Source of the DNA: Photobacterium frigidiphilum
Lineage (GTDB): Bacteria > Pseudomonadota > Gammaproteobacteria > Enterobacterales > Vibrionaceae
Reading direction: 5' to 3'
Assembly: GCF_003025615.1 (NCBI RefSeq)
Contig: NZ_PYMJ01000025.1
Coordinates: forward strand, 1 to 64,000
DNA length: 64,000 bases
How positions within the stretch are numbered: position 1 is the stretch's first letter; every line of letters starts with the position of its first letter. Shown piece by piece: positions 48,107 to 61,179 of this stretch. The notes under the pieces were generated by a model that searched no databases, was not told where the DNA came from, and saw only the letters and a program-made list of their open reading frames with translations. The position numbers and the translations under genes are program-made.

Positions 48107-48569
48107 TAATTAGTACTACCGCTTCGCAAGCTATGCCTTCTTTGCGCCCAGTAAAACCGAGACGTTCTGAAGTTGTCGCTTTAACATTAACATTGCCGAT
48201 ATCTGTTTCTAAATCTTCGGCAATCGCTTGGCACATCGCATCAATATACGGGGCCATTTTAGGGGCTTGGGCAATGATCGTTACATCAAGATTACCAAGT
48301 CGATACCCTTTATCTTTTACTTTACTGTAGACATCTCGCAATAAAAAACGGCTATCAGCACCTTTCCACTCTGCGTCTGTATCTGGAAAGTGACGTCCAA
48401 TATCACCCGCGCCAATAGCGCCTAACAAGGCATCACAAACGGCATGAAGTGCAACGTCGCCATCTGAGTGGGCAATAAGACCTTGCTCATAAGGGATAGC
48501 AACACCACCAATAATGACGGGACCTTCACCACCAAACTTATGTACATCAAACCCGTGTCCAATTCGCAT
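48096..48569 (-). CDS. ispF: 2-C-methyl-D-erythritol 2,4-cyclodiphosphate synthase
   Basis: Cyclises CDP-ME 2-phosphate in the MEP isoprenoid pathway. The 157-residue product has the metal ligands in [12 protein letters not shown] (2-13), the [17 protein letters not shown] segment and [18 protein letters not shown] at the C-terminus. It is 5 bp after ispD. Confidence 0.97.
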   Translation of the reverse strand: MRIGHGFDVHKFGGEGPVIIGGVAIPYEQGLIAHSDGDVALHAVCDALLGAIGAGDIGRHFPDTDAEWKGADSRFLLRDVYSKVKDKGYRLGNLDVTIIAQAPKMAPYIDAMCQAIAEDLETDIGNVNVKATTSERLGFTGRKEGIACEAVVLINAQ

Positions 48570-48574
48570 CCGAT

Positions 48575-49291
48575 TTATTCCTTCATTAATTGTTCTAAGT
48601 AGAAACCAGCCAAGGCTAAATCTTCAGGTTGGGTCACCTTAAGGTTATCTGAACGCCCTTTTACTAGCTGTGGGATATACCCACAATACTCCAGAGCCGA
48701 CGCCTCGTCGGTAATAACCGCACCTTCTTTGAGTGCGTGCTGTAATGAATCTTTTAGTTGCTTCACTTTAAACATTTGCGGTGTAAGGGCATGCCAAAGA
48801 TTATTGCGATCAACCGTTGATACAATGCCCTGCAGCCCATTAATTTGCTGGCAACCTCGCTTCATTGTATCGCGAACCGGAGCCGCAAGGATCGCTCCAC
48901 TGTCACTGCGTATCGCCGCCTCAACAAGCCGTTCTAAATCATTAAGCCGCACACAAGGACGAGCAGCATCATGAACCAACACCCAAGTATTTTCATCATC
49001 AATCGCGGCTAAACCAGCAAACACAGAATCTGCACGCTCGGCACCACCATCAACCACGGTTATACGTGGGTCGTTAGCCAGTGGCAGTGAAGCAAAATAG
49101 GGATCTGTTTGGCTAATCGCAATAATCACCCGTGTAATGGCGGGGTGACTAAACAAACGATCAATCGTGTGTTCTAAAATTGTTTTACCCGCGATATGTA
49201 AATATTGCTTAGGGCGATCAGCAGCCATACGGCTACCAATACCAGCAGCAGGAACAACTGCGGTAAGCTGTTGAGTCATAGCAAAATTCAT
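48575..49291 (-). CDS. ispD: 2-C-methyl-D-erythritol 4-phosphate cytidylyltransferase
   Basis: Adds CMP to MEP in the isoprenoid pathway. The 238-residue product has the nucleotidyltransferase loop [30 protein letters not shown] and the C-terminal [17 protein letters not shown]. Two ATGs (49291 and 49279) are possible; the second would give [13 protein letters not shown]. It is directly followed by ispF, and preceded by ftsB, as in E. coli. Confidence 0.96.
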   Translation of the reverse strand: MNFAMTQQLTAVVPAAGIGSRMAADRPKQYLHIAGKTILEHTIDRLFSHPAITRVIIAISQTDPYFASLPLANDPRITVVDGGAERADSVFAGLAAIDDENTWVLVHDAARPCVRLNDLERLVEAAIRSDSGAILAAPVRDTMKRGCQQINGLQGIVSTVDRNNLWHALTPQMFKVKQLKDSLQHALKEGAVITDEASALEYCGYIPQLVKGRSDNLKVTQPEDLALAGFYLEQLMKE

Positions 49292-49312
49292 TCTGAGTTA
49301 AAATTAAGGTGA

Positions 49313-49588
49313 TTAGTTCTCGCCGATGATCCGGAAGAAAGTTTCATTTGGCTTAATCATACCAAGCTCACTTCTTGCCCGTTCTTCTACCGACTCTTGA
49401 CCACGATGCAAATCATCAATTTCAGCGTACATTTGTTGATTACGTTGAACGAGTTCCGCATTGGCTTTTTGCTGAATACCAACATTAGCTTCAACGGCTA
49501 AATAATCCATCAAGCCATTTTTACCCAACCAAAAATCATATTGTAGCCAACACAAAGTAGCCAGTAGCAGCACAGATAACAGACGCAT
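49313..49588 (-). CDS. ftsB: cell division protein FtsB
   Basis: Bitopic divisome protein forming the FtsQLB complex. The 91-residue product has one N-terminal transmembrane helix (about 3-20), a periplasmic coiled coil with heptad-like spacing (about 28-70), and the C-terminal [18 protein letters not shown]. The ATG at 49588 (MRLLSVLLL) has GGGGAAG before it and is preferred to one 12 bp upstream. It heads the ftsB-ispD-ispF-truD-surE-pcm-nlpD-rpoS run. Confidence 0.95.
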   Translation of the reverse strand: MRLLSVLLLATLCWLQYDFWLGKNGLMDYLAVEANVGIQQKANAELVQRNQQMYAEIDDLHRGQESVEERARSELGMIKPNETFFRIIGEN

Positions 49589-49774
49589 GCACTTCCCCAC
49601 TTTTCTTGTTAATTATTTAATACTCATCATATGAGGATAAATAGCCATTACATTGGTTAACGATAAGCTAAGCAGTGAAATGAATATTCGCTGTAATAAT
49701 CCCATAAAGCGCACTTTGTGACTAGCACTAGGCTTTTACTCTGGCTTGTTCTGAGATAAAAAGACACGAGATAT

Positions 49775-49802
49775 AAAAAAACCGCCTCAAAAGAGGCGGT
49801 TT
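49775..49802 (-). terminator. eno terminator
   Basis: Perfect stem ACCGCCTC/GAGGCGGT (49781-49788 with 49793-49800), loop AAAA, T6 on the minus strand. Confidence 0.9.
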
Positions 49803-49844
49803 CAGAAGAATCAGGGTTAAGAACCCAAAGTCATTGCTTAATAA

Positions 49845-51161
<1,317 letters not shown>

Positions 51162-51229
51162 TTATCTTCAATTTAAAAGCTAAAAAATAGCCATAGCGAG
51201 TTATCTCTACAGCTATCCGTAATCCTTAC

Positions 51230-52948
<1,719 letters not shown>

Positions 52949-53100
52949 CGTGAAAACTATCACAGCATTCATCGTTTTTTTTTGTCTCAAATCAATTATA
53001 CCGACTGCATAGGTCAACTGGTCAAAAATCAACCGATAAATGTTACTCTTTTTAGCAAAAAAGACCAGTAAATATAAATCGAATAATCAATGAATTAAAT

Positions 53101-53919
53101 TTATGACGACGATTCTTGGCGCTCAGTACGTTTCACTTTGTCCCATTCGTTATCCAACATATCCAATGAACAACTTTCTAAGCGCATCCCTTTTTCTAGC
53201 ACACTTTTTTCAACTTGGCGAAATCGCTTTTCAAATTTTTTGTTTGCACGTTGTAAAGCAAGCTCTGGCTTTACCTTTAAATGGCGGCTTAAATTCACTA
53301 CAGAAAATAGCAAATCACCCATTTCTTCTTCGATATTAGCTTGATTAGGTGACACTTGAATAACTTCATCCATGACTTCATCCAGCTCTTCTTTTACTTT
53401 ATCAACCACAGGGGCAATCGTATCCCAATCAAAACCATGTTTTGAACAACGTTTTTGAATTTTGTCGGCACGGATCAAGGCGGGTAATGCGAGGGGAATA
53501 TCGGCTAATACACTTTCATCGAGCCCTTTTTCATCTCGCTCTTTCGCTTTTTCAGCTTCCCAATTGGCGTTAATTGCTTCGTCGTCAGAAAATTGAGCAT
53601 CACTAAAAACATGAGGGTGACGGCGCGTTAATTTTTCATTTAACCCAGCAACCACATCATTAAAATCAAACAAGCCTTGCTCTTTGCCAAGCTGGCTATA
53701 AAAAATTATTTGAAATAATAAATCGCCTAATTCTTCACGTACATTGCTCCAATTTTTTTTCTCGATAGCATCAGCAACCTCGTAAGCTTCTTCAATCGTG
53801 TGCGGAATAATCGAAGAAAAGTCTTGTTTAAGATCCCACGGGCATCCTTTTTGAGGATCACGCAGTGTCGTCATAATGTCGAGTAGCTGTTGGATTGGTG
53901 CTGATTTATGTTCGCTCAT
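53101..53919 (-). CDS. mazG: nucleoside triphosphate pyrophosphohydrolase MazG
   Basis: Hydrolyses NTPs and, in E. coli, lowers ppGpp levels during starvation. The 272-residue product has two MazG repeats. The first carries the metal-binding EEAYEVADAIE (about 37) and EELGDLLFQIIFYSQL (about 60); the second has a related DELDEV/EEMGDLLFSVVNLSRHL block (about 175-210). It lies after relA in the same direction, as in E. coli relA-mazEF-mazG but without a mazEF toxin pair; a terminator separates them. Confidence 0.95.
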   Translation of the reverse strand: MSEHKSAPIQQLLDIMTTLRDPQKGCPWDLKQDFSSIIPHTIEEAYEVADAIEKKNWSNVREELGDLLFQIIFYSQLGKEQGLFDFNDVVAGLNEKLTRRHPHVFSDAQFSDDEAINANWEAEKAKERDEKGLDESVLADIPLALPALIRADKIQKRCSKHGFDWDTIAPVVDKVKEELDEVMDEVIQVSPNQANIEEEMGDLLFSVVNLSRHLKVKPELALQRANKKFEKRFRQVEKSVLEKGMRLESCSLDMLDNEWDKVKRTERQESSS

Positions 53920-53997
53920 AATGGATCGCTATTGGTCTTTTGCAGTGATAAATATGGCTATGTCACGCATGCCGTTTGATTTCAGATTACCAGAAAC

Positions 53998-54028
53998 AAA
54001 AACGGGAAGCACAATGCTTCCCGTTTTT
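53998..54028 (-). terminator. relA terminator
   Basis: Perfect 12-bp stem AAAACGGGAAGC/GCTTCCCGTTTT with a 5-base loop and T-rich exit on the minus strand, between relA and mazG. Confidence 0.85.
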
Positions 54029-54086
54029 ACGTTATGGTACAAACTATTGGCTAAATCTGCCGTATTGATGCCTCAATCAAGCCTTG

Positions 54087-56318
54087 TTAATACAAACGCT
54101 TAGCTTCAGCAACGTCTTTAACTTGTTCGATACGCTTCAGCACTTTACTCAGTACTTCTAAATCGGTGAGTTCTAAATCAAAGTCCATAATCGACATCTG
54201 CTTTTTGTAGTCAATGCGACTTTTCATTCCCGCCACTTTTGCTTTTTCATTAGCTAAAGTATTGGTCAGCTCTTTAATCAAGCCATTTCGCTCTGAGGCA
54301 GTTACTCGCACTGTAATATTATAATTACCCACGAAACCACCACCCCACACCGTATGAATGATACGTTCTGGTACATGATGACGAAGTTCTGCAAGTTGCT
54401 CACAGTCATTACGGTGCACAGAAATACCACGACCTTGGGTGACAAAACCGACAATTTCATCACCAGGAATCGGCTGACAACAGCGTGCTAAATGGGTCAT
54501 TAAATTATCGACGCCTTCAACAACAACAGCATCACGCTGAGGCTTTTTCGCACTGGTACTGATTTTGGTACTCGCTTCAGTCAGCTTATCCACTAACTGT
54601 TGGTCTTCCTCTTCTGCCGTTGGCTTATTAATAATCATGCTGATGTGATTAACCACTTGGTTAATACGCAAATCACCACTACCAATACCAACAAACAATT
54701 CATCTACGTTTTTAGCATTGAAACGCTTTAATGCATACACTTCTGCATCTTTAAGCTTGGCGCCGATTTTATTCAGTTCAAGCTCTAAGATTTCACGCCC
54801 CGCTACCATGTTTTTATCATGGGCTTGCCTACGGAACCACGCATGCACTTTGGCTCTTGCTCGACCTGAGGTCACAAAGCCTAAATTAGGGTTTAACCAA
54901 TCCCGTGACGGATTCGCTTCTTTCTGGGTAATAATTTCAACCTGCTCACCCATCTGTAAGTGATAAGTGAATGGCACAATACGCCCTTCTACTTTGGCAC
55001 CAATACAGCGGTGCCCAACTTCAGAGTGAATATGGTAAGCAAAATCAAGTGGGGTTGCATTTAACGGCAAATCAACCACATCACCTTTGGGGGTAAAAGC
55101 ATAAACACGATCATCAAAGACTTGGCTACGTAACTCATCCAGCATTTCGCCAGAATCTGACATTTCTTCTTGCCACATAAGTAGCTTACGAAGCCAATTA
55201 ATTTTCTCATCATAAGATGACTTCGCAGCGCCAGATGATGATCCTTCTTTGTATTTCCAGTGTGCTGCCACACCTAATTCAGACTCTTCATGCATTTGCT
55301 TAGTACGAATCTGAATTTCAATCGTGCGCCCTTCAGGTCCTAATACGACGGTGTGAATCGATTGGTAACCATTCGGTTTTGGATTCGCAACATAATCATC
55401 AAATTCTTTCGGAAGATGACGGTATTTAGTATGTACTACGCCTAATGCGGCATAACAATCTTGTAGCTGGTCGGCAATAATACGTACCGCACGTACATCA
55501 AATAGCTCATCAAATTCTAAGCTTTTCTTTTGCATCTTTCGCCAGATACTATAGATATGCTTAGGACGACCATGCACTTCGGCTTTGATGTGTGACGCTT
55601 TCATTGATTCATCTAAATCAGAGACAAAATGATCAATATAATATTCACGGTCGATACGACGTTCTGATAGTTGCTTAGCAATTTGCTTGTACACATCAGG
55701 GTGCTGATAGCGGAAAGCATAATCTTCGATTTCCCACTTAAGCTGACCAATGCCTAAGCGGTTTGCTAATGGCGCATAAATATTGGCACATTCACGTGCT
55801 GCTGTTCGGCGTATCTCATCCGGCTCATCTTTCACTTCACGCAGATTACAAATACGCTCTGCAAGCTTAATGACAACACAACGGAAGTCATCAACCATAG
55901 ATAACAACATGCGGCGAATATTATCGACCTGTGCCGATTGCTCGGCACCTTCGGTGGTCGCATTCAACTGGCCAATCGCGGCCATTTGCTCAACACCTTT
56001 TACCAACTGCATGATAGTGGTGTTGTAATCTTCTTTAACTTGTTCATGTTGATAAATCCCTGCTTCAACCAGCGGGACTACTAACGCAGCGACCAGAGTA
56101 TCTGCATCCATACTCAGGGTAACTAGAATTTCTACCATTTCGCGGCCACGCCATAATAATAATGACGTAGACTCTTCCTTAGTCGTTATTTCGATACATC
56201 GTTGATAGGTCTTTTTTAAGCGTTTAGACACCTTGGCATCTTGCTGCAGGCTATCAACCCATGATGAAAGCTCAAATGTATCATTTTCCTTTAAATGCGC
56301 ACCGCGAACTGCGACCAT
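54087..56318 (-). CDS. relA: GTP pyrophosphokinase RelA
   Basis: Ribosome-bound (p)ppGpp synthetase I. The 743-residue product has the N-terminal pseudo-hydrolase domain lacking the HD metal site (the region reads SMDADTLVAALVVPLVEAG), the synthetase domain (about 235-380, VHGRPKHIYSIWRKM and PKPNGYQSIHTVV), a TGS domain (about 405-465), a zinc-finger/helical region with conserved Cys (ARCCQPIPGDEIVG) and a C-terminal ACT domain. Length equals E. coli RelA (744). It is about 40 bp after rlmD, the same order as E. coli. Confidence 0.97.
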   Translation of the reverse strand: MVAVRGAHLKENDTFELSSWVDSLQQDAKVSKRLKKTYQRCIEITTKEESTSLLLWRGREMVEILVTLSMDADTLVAALVVPLVEAGIYQHEQVKEDYNTTIMQLVKGVEQMAAIGQLNATTEGAEQSAQVDNIRRMLLSMVDDFRCVVIKLAERICNLREVKDEPDEIRRTAARECANIYAPLANRLGIGQLKWEIEDYAFRYQHPDVYKQIAKQLSERRIDREYYIDHFVSDLDESMKASHIKAEVHGRPKHIYSIWRKMQKKSLEFDELFDVRAVRIIADQLQDCYAALGVVHTKYRHLPKEFDDYVANPKPNGYQSIHTVVLGPEGRTIEIQIRTKQMHEESELGVAAHWKYKEGSSSGAAKSSYDEKINWLRKLLMWQEEMSDSGEMLDELRSQVFDDRVYAFTPKGDVVDLPLNATPLDFAYHIHSEVGHRCIGAKVEGRIVPFTYHLQMGEQVEIITQKEANPSRDWLNPNLGFVTSGRARAKVHAWFRRQAHDKNMVAGREILELELNKIGAKLKDAEVYALKRFNAKNVDELFVGIGSGDLRINQVVNHISMIINKPTAEEEDQQLVDKLTEASTKISTSAKKPQRDAVVVEGVDNLMTHLARCCQPIPGDEIVGFVTQGRGISVHRNDCEQLAELRHHVPERIIHTVWGGGFVGNYNITVRVTASERNGLIKELTNTLANEKAKVAGMKSRIDYKKQMSIMDFDLELTDLEVLSKVLKRIEQVKDVAEAKRLY

Positions 56319-56359
56319 TTTTCTGTCCTGTATTCTCTGTATTGGTGATAACTACCAAA

Positions 56360-57760
56360 TCAAAGTTTGGTAACCACTCTCTTTTTTTTAACAGCCTTGG
56401 CTTTAACAAACAATGCCATCGACTCTAAATGCCCCGTCTGTGGAAACATATCTAACATGCCAAGACGTTCCAACTGATAACCTTTTTTCAGTAATACCTG
56501 ACTATCTCGTGCGAGTGTAGCCGGATTACATGATACATATACTACCCTTTCAGGCTTAAGCTTCACTACGTGCTCCATCACACCTGCAGCACCTGCACGT
56601 GCGGGATCCAATAATATTTTATTGAAAGGTTCTCGTGCCCATGCAAGCTTTGTCACGTCGTCATCTAAATTAGCTTGATAAAACGTAGCGTTATTCTGCT
56701 TGTTGCACATTGCGTTCTCTGTTGCACGATGAACCATTTCATCGATACCTTCAACTCCAACCACTGCTTTTGCATGTTTTGCGAGCGGCAAACTGAAATT
56801 ACCTAGCCCACAAAATAAATCCAACACACGGTCGTTAGGCTGAAGATCTAACCAATCTGTCGCTTGTTCTACCATTTTCTTATTCACATCACGATTGACT
56901 TGAATAAAGTCTTTCGGTGAAAAATGTAATGTTAAATCATCTAAGCGATAGTACGGGGTTTCGCCGTGAATCAACTCGATGTCATCTGAGGTTGGCGCTA
57001 AGAATAGGATAACATTTTGCTCTTGGGCAAAATTAAGAATCAGCGTCATGTCTTTGTCAGAAAAAGGCTTTAGATGTCGAATCAATACAACACGACCATT
57101 ATCGGCTTCAATAAGCTCAATATGACCAAGATGCCTTTGTCCTTTCAATGTAGATAACAGACTACGTAAAGGGGGTAAAAGTTCATTCAATGACTCGGCA
57201 AGCACTGGGCACTGCTTCACATTAACAATGTCTTTGCTCTGTTTTTTACGAAAGCCAAACTGTAACTGTCCATCTTTACCTAGCAGAACACTAAATCGAG
57301 CGCAGCGACGATAATGATGTTCAGCCGCTATAATAGGAGTAACTTGTTCGATTGCTGCTCTTTGTTGATCACCAGCTCTTTGTTTATCAACAGCAACTTG
57401 TTGGTCACCAGCAAATTTTACCATCAAATCGCTTAACGCCTGCTGTTTAGCAAAAACCTGACCTTGATGCGATAAATGTTGCAAGTTACAACCACCACAC
57501 TGGTCATAGATCGGACAATGCGGTTTAATACGTGCTGGACTGTCAATAAGACGCTTGATGACTTTAGCACGCGCATACTGCTTTTTATCATCAGTGATTT
57601 GAACCAATGCTTTTTCACCCGGCAACAAACCGTCAACGAAAATAGATTTATTGTTTAGATGACCAATACCAGCACCCAGATGATCTAATCGATTAATAAC
57701 GATTTCTTTGTGCTTAGTATCAGTGATTTTACGTTTTTGAGGCTTAAAAAAGCGTGCCAT
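56360..57760 (-). CDS. rlmD: 23S rRNA (uracil-1939-C5) methyltransferase RlmD
   Basis: AdoMet enzyme with a 4Fe-4S cluster that methylates U1939. The 466-residue product has an N-terminal TRAM domain, the iron-sulfur Cys cluster in CPIYDQCGGCNLQHL, the AdoMet motif LDLFCGLGNFSLPLAKHA and the catalytic Cys in YVSCNPATLARD. The ATG at 57760 is used; an upstream GTG would add five residues. It is longer than E. coli RlmD (433), partly because of a Gln/Asp/Ala-rich insertion after the Cys cluster formed by a hexapeptide repeat. Divergent from barA. Confidence 0.95.
   Translation of the reverse strand: MARFFKPQKRKITDTKHKEIVINRLDHLGAGIGHLNNKSIFVDGLLPGEKALVQITDDKKQYARAKVIKRLIDSPARIKPHCPIYDQCGGCNLQHLSHQGQVFAKQQALSDLMVKFAGDQQVAVDKQRAGDQQRAAIEQVTPIIAAEHHYRRCARFSVLLGKDGQLQFGFRKKQSKDIVNVKQCPVLAESLNELLPPLRSLLSTLKGQRHLGHIELIEADNGRVVLIRHLKPFSDKDMTLILNFAQEQNVILFLAPTSDDIELIHGETPYYRLDDLTLHFSPKDFIQVNRDVNKKMVEQATDWLDLQPNDRVLDLFCGLGNFSLPLAKHAKAVVGVEGIDEMVHRATENAMCNKQNNATFYQANLDDDVTKLAWAREPFNKILLDPARAGAAGVMEHVVKLKPERVVYVSCNPATLARDSQVLLKKGYQLERLGMLDMFPQTGHLESMALFVKAKAVKKKRVVTKL
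57340..57411 (-). repeat. 18-bp in-frame tandem repeat inside rlmD
   Basis: Four 18-bp units (57340, 57358, 57376, 57394 starts) encode the hexapeptides AGDQQV, AVDKQR, AGDQQR and AAIEQV on the minus strand. The three units from 57358 to 57411 are most alike; the fourth (57340) is degenerate. It sits in the variable loop between the Fe-S cysteines and the central domain. Confidence 0.85.
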
Positions 57761-57880
57761 AGTGTTTTGACTCACGAAAAGACATTGGTTTATTGTCGAA
57801 TAGCCCTAGTTTCTTTAAGCTAGGGCCACAAATGGACCACAATTCTCCCACAGAATCGCATTCTTGTAATTAAGAGAACA

Positions 57881-60664
57881 ATGAGCAGATACGGACTTCG
57901 TGCCAGGGTCTTCACCCTGACATTAGCACCAACACTAATTATAGGCCTATTATTGAGTGCCTTCTTCACGATGAGCCGCTATCGAGATCTTGAGCACCAG
58001 CTGATTTCTACAGGTTCTAGTATCATCGAACCTTTAGCTATTTCATCTGAATATGGGATGACAGACAAGAACCGTGAAGCAGTGCGCCGTCTGATCAGCT
58101 ACACCCATAGAAAGAACTCTCAAATCATTCGAAGCATTGCGGTTTTTGATGCAGATAATCAGTTATTTGTGACCTCTAATTTTCATCGTAATTTTGAAAC
58201 CTTGATGTACCCCACGGGTCAACCTATTCCATTATTACTTGAAACACGATTAAGTGATAACTCACTGATATTAAGAGCCCCGATATTAGCCGAAGGGCAG
58301 TTTGGCAGTAACAACTCGATCAGCTATCAAGGTAAAGCATTGGGCTATATCGCCCTAGAATTAGACCTTAGCGCCTTACGCCTGCAACAGTATCAAGAAG
58401 TCTTTACGGCTTTAATGGTATTACTGTTTGGACTTACGCTCTCTTCATTATTTGCGTACCGCTTGATGCAAGATGTGACCCGCCCTATTTCACATATGGT
58501 GAGTGTAGTCGATAGAATTCGACGAGGGCACCTCGACATTCGAATTGAAGGGCAACTGCTTGGTGAGCTGGATACGCTTAAAAATGGTATCAATGCGATG
58601 GCTATCTCGCTGTCTGAATACCATATCGAAATGCAACAAAGCATCGATCAGGCCACTTCTGATTTACGAGAAACGCTTGAACAGCTGGAAATTCAAAACG
58701 TTGAACTGGATATTGCAAAAAAACGCGCTCAAGAAGCAGCACGTGTAAAATCGGAATTTTTAGCCAATATGTCGCACGAATTGCGAACACCACTCAACGG
58801 TGTTATTGGCTTTACCCGTCAAATGCTAAAAACACGATTGAGTTCAAGCCAGCACGACTATTTGCTCACCATTGAAAAATCGGCCAATAACCTCTTAACC
58901 ATCATTAATGACATTCTCGACTTTTCTAAACTGGAAGCGGGGAAATTATTACTGGAAAACATTCCATTCGATTTTACGGAATCACTTGATGAGGTAATGC
59001 GTTTACTGGCACCAAGCGCGCATGAAAAAGGGCTAGAGTTAACACTAAAAGTTGACCATCGTATCCCTGCAGGCTTAATTGGTGATCCACTGCGTATTCA
59101 GCAAGTTATTACCAATTTGATCGGTAATGCCGTGAAATTTACCGAACGAGGCAACATTGATGTTTCGGTTGAATTAAAGAGCAGTAAAGATGAAAACATC
59201 GATCTACAATTTACTGTTCGCGATACCGGTATTGGTATTTCTGAGCGTCAACAAGCCCAATTATTCCAAGCCTTTAGCCAAGCAGATGCCAGTATATCCC
59301 GTCGCTATGGCGGTACAGGTTTAGGACTTGTTATTACCCAGAAGTTAGTCACGCAGATGGGCGGAGAAATCAGCCTAACCAGTCGCTTACATCAAGGCTC
59401 AACATTCTGGTTCTCGTTAAAAATGCTCAAAACCGATCTTCCGGTCTCTCAACCAATCGATACTACCTTGTTAGAAGGTAAGAAAATTTTATTGATCGAA
59501 CCAAACATGCAAGCGGCATCGGTAGTACAACAACGCCTTATTAAAGCGGGCATGTTTGTCACTTATCGTTCCACCATGCCTGAAGAGGTAGAGCATCATC
59601 ACTTTGCCTTAATTTGTTTACCTCCCGGTCAACAGCCACCTATCGCGATACTCTTGGATCGCGTATTCAAAGCAGAACAAGTTACTGACAAGGTTATCAT
59701 TAGCCTACCAACCACTGAATTGGCCTTATCTGAACGCCTGATAAATGCAGGGGTATCAGCTTGTTTAGGCAAGCCTCTTTCACATCGTAAACTGTTTGAA
59801 GTGCTGAATAATGAGCCTGATGACATCTTAGAACCGGAGTTATTATCATTACCAGAACCAGCCCAAAAAATTGAGCCTCTCACTGTAATGGCCGTTGATG
59901 ATAACCCTGCGAACTTGAAGCTAATCTCGGCATTATTAAGTGAACGTGTCGAAACGGTTATTACCGCAACAGGTGGTAGAAAAGCGGTTGAATACGCGCA
60001 TCAAAAAGCATTTGATCTGATCTTTATGGATATTCAAATGCCCGAGATGGACGGTGTAACGGCATGTGAAGCGATTCACAAAACGGAGTTAAACCATTCA
60101 ACGCCCGTCATAGCGGTAACAGCACATGCTATGCCTGGCGAGCGTGAGCGCTTAATTAATGCCGGTATGGATGATTACTTAACCAAACCTATCGAAGAGC
60201 ATATTCTTCAGCAAATTCTGGCGAAGTGGAATCAACATCCAGAAAATGAACACAACCAAAATACGATTATTAATATAGAACCTGACGTAATTTCAACGCA
60301 GCAACAGCTGGCTCAAGACAGCAAAGATATCAGCTGGGATTGGGATTTAGCACTGAAGCAAGCAGCAGGAAAAGAAGATCTTGCCAAAGACATGCTGCAA
60401 ATGCTGCTTGATTTCATGCCTGAGGTTGAAATGCTGGTCAATGAAGCACTTGATGGGAAAGAGATTGAGTTATGGCCACCGATTCACAAACTGCATGGTA
60501 GCTGTGCATACAGTGGTGTACCTCGCTTGAAGAATTTATGCTACACCATTGAAACCCAGCTTAAAGCCAATGCAACGGTCGCAGATATCGAACCAGAGCT
60601 CTTTGAGTTAATGGATGAAATGAACCACGTTGTAAAAGCCTCTAAAGCATTTAGAAACAGGTAA
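57881..60664 (+). CDS. barA: hybrid sensor histidine kinase BarA
   Basis: Tripartite sensor that phosphorylates UvrY/VarA to induce Csr-type small RNAs. The 927-residue membrane protein has two transmembrane segments (about 9-29 and 170-190) flanking a periplasmic domain, HAMP (about 190-245), a coiled coil, HisKA with the phospho-His in NMSHELRTPLNG (about 300), HATPase (DTGIGI, GGTGLGLVI), a degenerate receiver-like segment (about 530-650), a true receiver (Asp in IFMDIQMPEMDG, about 720) and a C-terminal Hpt domain (KLHGSCAYSGV). Length is close to E. coli BarA (918). Confidence 0.96.
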   Translation: MSRYGLRARVFTLTLAPTLIIGLLLSAFFTMSRYRDLEHQLISTGSSIIEPLAISSEYGMTDKNREAVRRLISYTHRKNSQIIRSIAVFDADNQLFVTSNFHRNFETLMYPTGQPIPLLLETRLSDNSLILRAPILAEGQFGSNNSISYQGKALGYIALELDLSALRLQQYQEVFTALMVLLFGLTLSSLFAYRLMQDVTRPISHMVSVVDRIRRGHLDIRIEGQLLGELDTLKNGINAMAISLSEYHIEMQQSIDQATSDLRETLEQLEIQNVELDIAKKRAQEAARVKSEFLANMSHELRTPLNGVIGFTRQMLKTRLSSSQHDYLLTIEKSANNLLTIINDILDFSKLEAGKLLLENIPFDFTESLDEVMRLLAPSAHEKGLELTLKVDHRIPAGLIGDPLRIQQVITNLIGNAVKFTERGNIDVSVELKSSKDENIDLQFTVRDTGIGISERQQAQLFQAFSQADASISRRYGGTGLGLVITQKLVTQMGGEISLTSRLHQGSTFWFSLKMLKTDLPVSQPIDTTLLEGKKILLIEPNMQAASVVQQRLIKAGMFVTYRSTMPEEVEHHHFALICLPPGQQPPIAILLDRVFKAEQVTDKVIISLPTTELALSERLINAGVSACLGKPLSHRKLFEVLNNEPDDILEPELLSLPEPAQKIEPLTVMAVDDNPANLKLISALLSERVETVITATGGRKAVEYAHQKAFDLIFMDIQMPEMDGVTACEAIHKTELNHSTPVIAVTAHAMPGERERLINAGMDDYLTKPIEEHILQQILAKWNQHPENEHNQNTIINIEPDVISTQQQLAQDSKDISWDWDLALKQAAGKEDLAKDMLQMLLDFMPEVEMLVNEALDGKEIELWPPIHKLHGSCAYSGVPRLKNLCYTIETQLKANATVADIEPELFELMDEMNHVVKASKAFRNR

Positions 60665-60710
60665 GAGGCTTACCTAAACGAGGTTCATTGGTTGCTACTT
60701 AACTGATAGT

Positions 60711-60750
60711 AAAAAGCGCCGAAGGTAGTGTAAACCTTCGGCGCTTTTTT
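60711..60750. terminator. bidirectional terminator between barA and acpS
   Basis: Perfect 16-bp stem including A5/T5 (60711-60726 with 60734-60749; core GCGCCGAAGGT), 7-base loop. Confidence 0.9.
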
Positions 60751-60798
60751 ATTCTAATTTTTTACTCACGTAAATCAGAAAGCTGGTATGCAACATAA

Positions 60799-61179
60799 CT
60801 AACTTTCAAGAATAACCGTTGCAACGGCATACCGCTTTTCATCGGCTAAAGTCAGGTGCACATGTTTCACACCCATGCTCTCTGCCAGCTCTGCAGCCTT
60901 GCCCGATAAGGAGAGTAAAGGCTTACCGCGTTCATCGTTACTGACGGTAAAATTTTGAAACGATACCCCGCACGCAATGCCAGTGCCCAAGGCTTTCGAC
61001 GCCGCTTCTTTGACCGCAAATCGCTTGGCTAAGTAACGGGCTTTCAACTTGAGGCTGTGGTAAATCACCAACTCGGAGGGCGCAAGAATACGTTCAGCAA
61101 AAGCATCACCAGAACGGGCAAAAACTTTCTCTACCCGTTCAATATCAGCAATGTCTGTGCCCAATCCGATAATCGCCAT
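60799..61179 (-). CDS. acpS: holo-[acyl-carrier-protein] synthase
   Basis: Transfers 4'-phosphopantetheine from CoA to ACP. The 126-residue product has [15 protein letters not shown] (3-17, metal Asp) and [15 protein letters not shown] (about 54-68). Its ATG overlaps the pdxJ stop by one base (TAATG). It is last in the rnc-era-recO-pdxJ-acpS operon. Confidence 0.97.
   Translation of the reverse strand: MAIIGLGTDIADIERVEKVFARSGDAFAERILAPSELVIYHSLKLKARYLAKRFAVKEAASKALGTGIACGVSFQNFTVSNDERGKPLLSLSGKAAELAESMGVKHVHLTLADEKRYAVATVILES

Noticed and set aside
53920-54086. mazEF toxin-antitoxin pair expected between relA and mazG in E. coli
   Set aside because: The gap is 167 bp and holds only the relA terminator; no such genes are present.
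59340-59880. Possible frameshift or missing domain in BarA
   Set aside because: The region after the ATPase lacks a clear phospho-acceptor Asp but the frame is intact; a degenerate receiver is usual for BarA.
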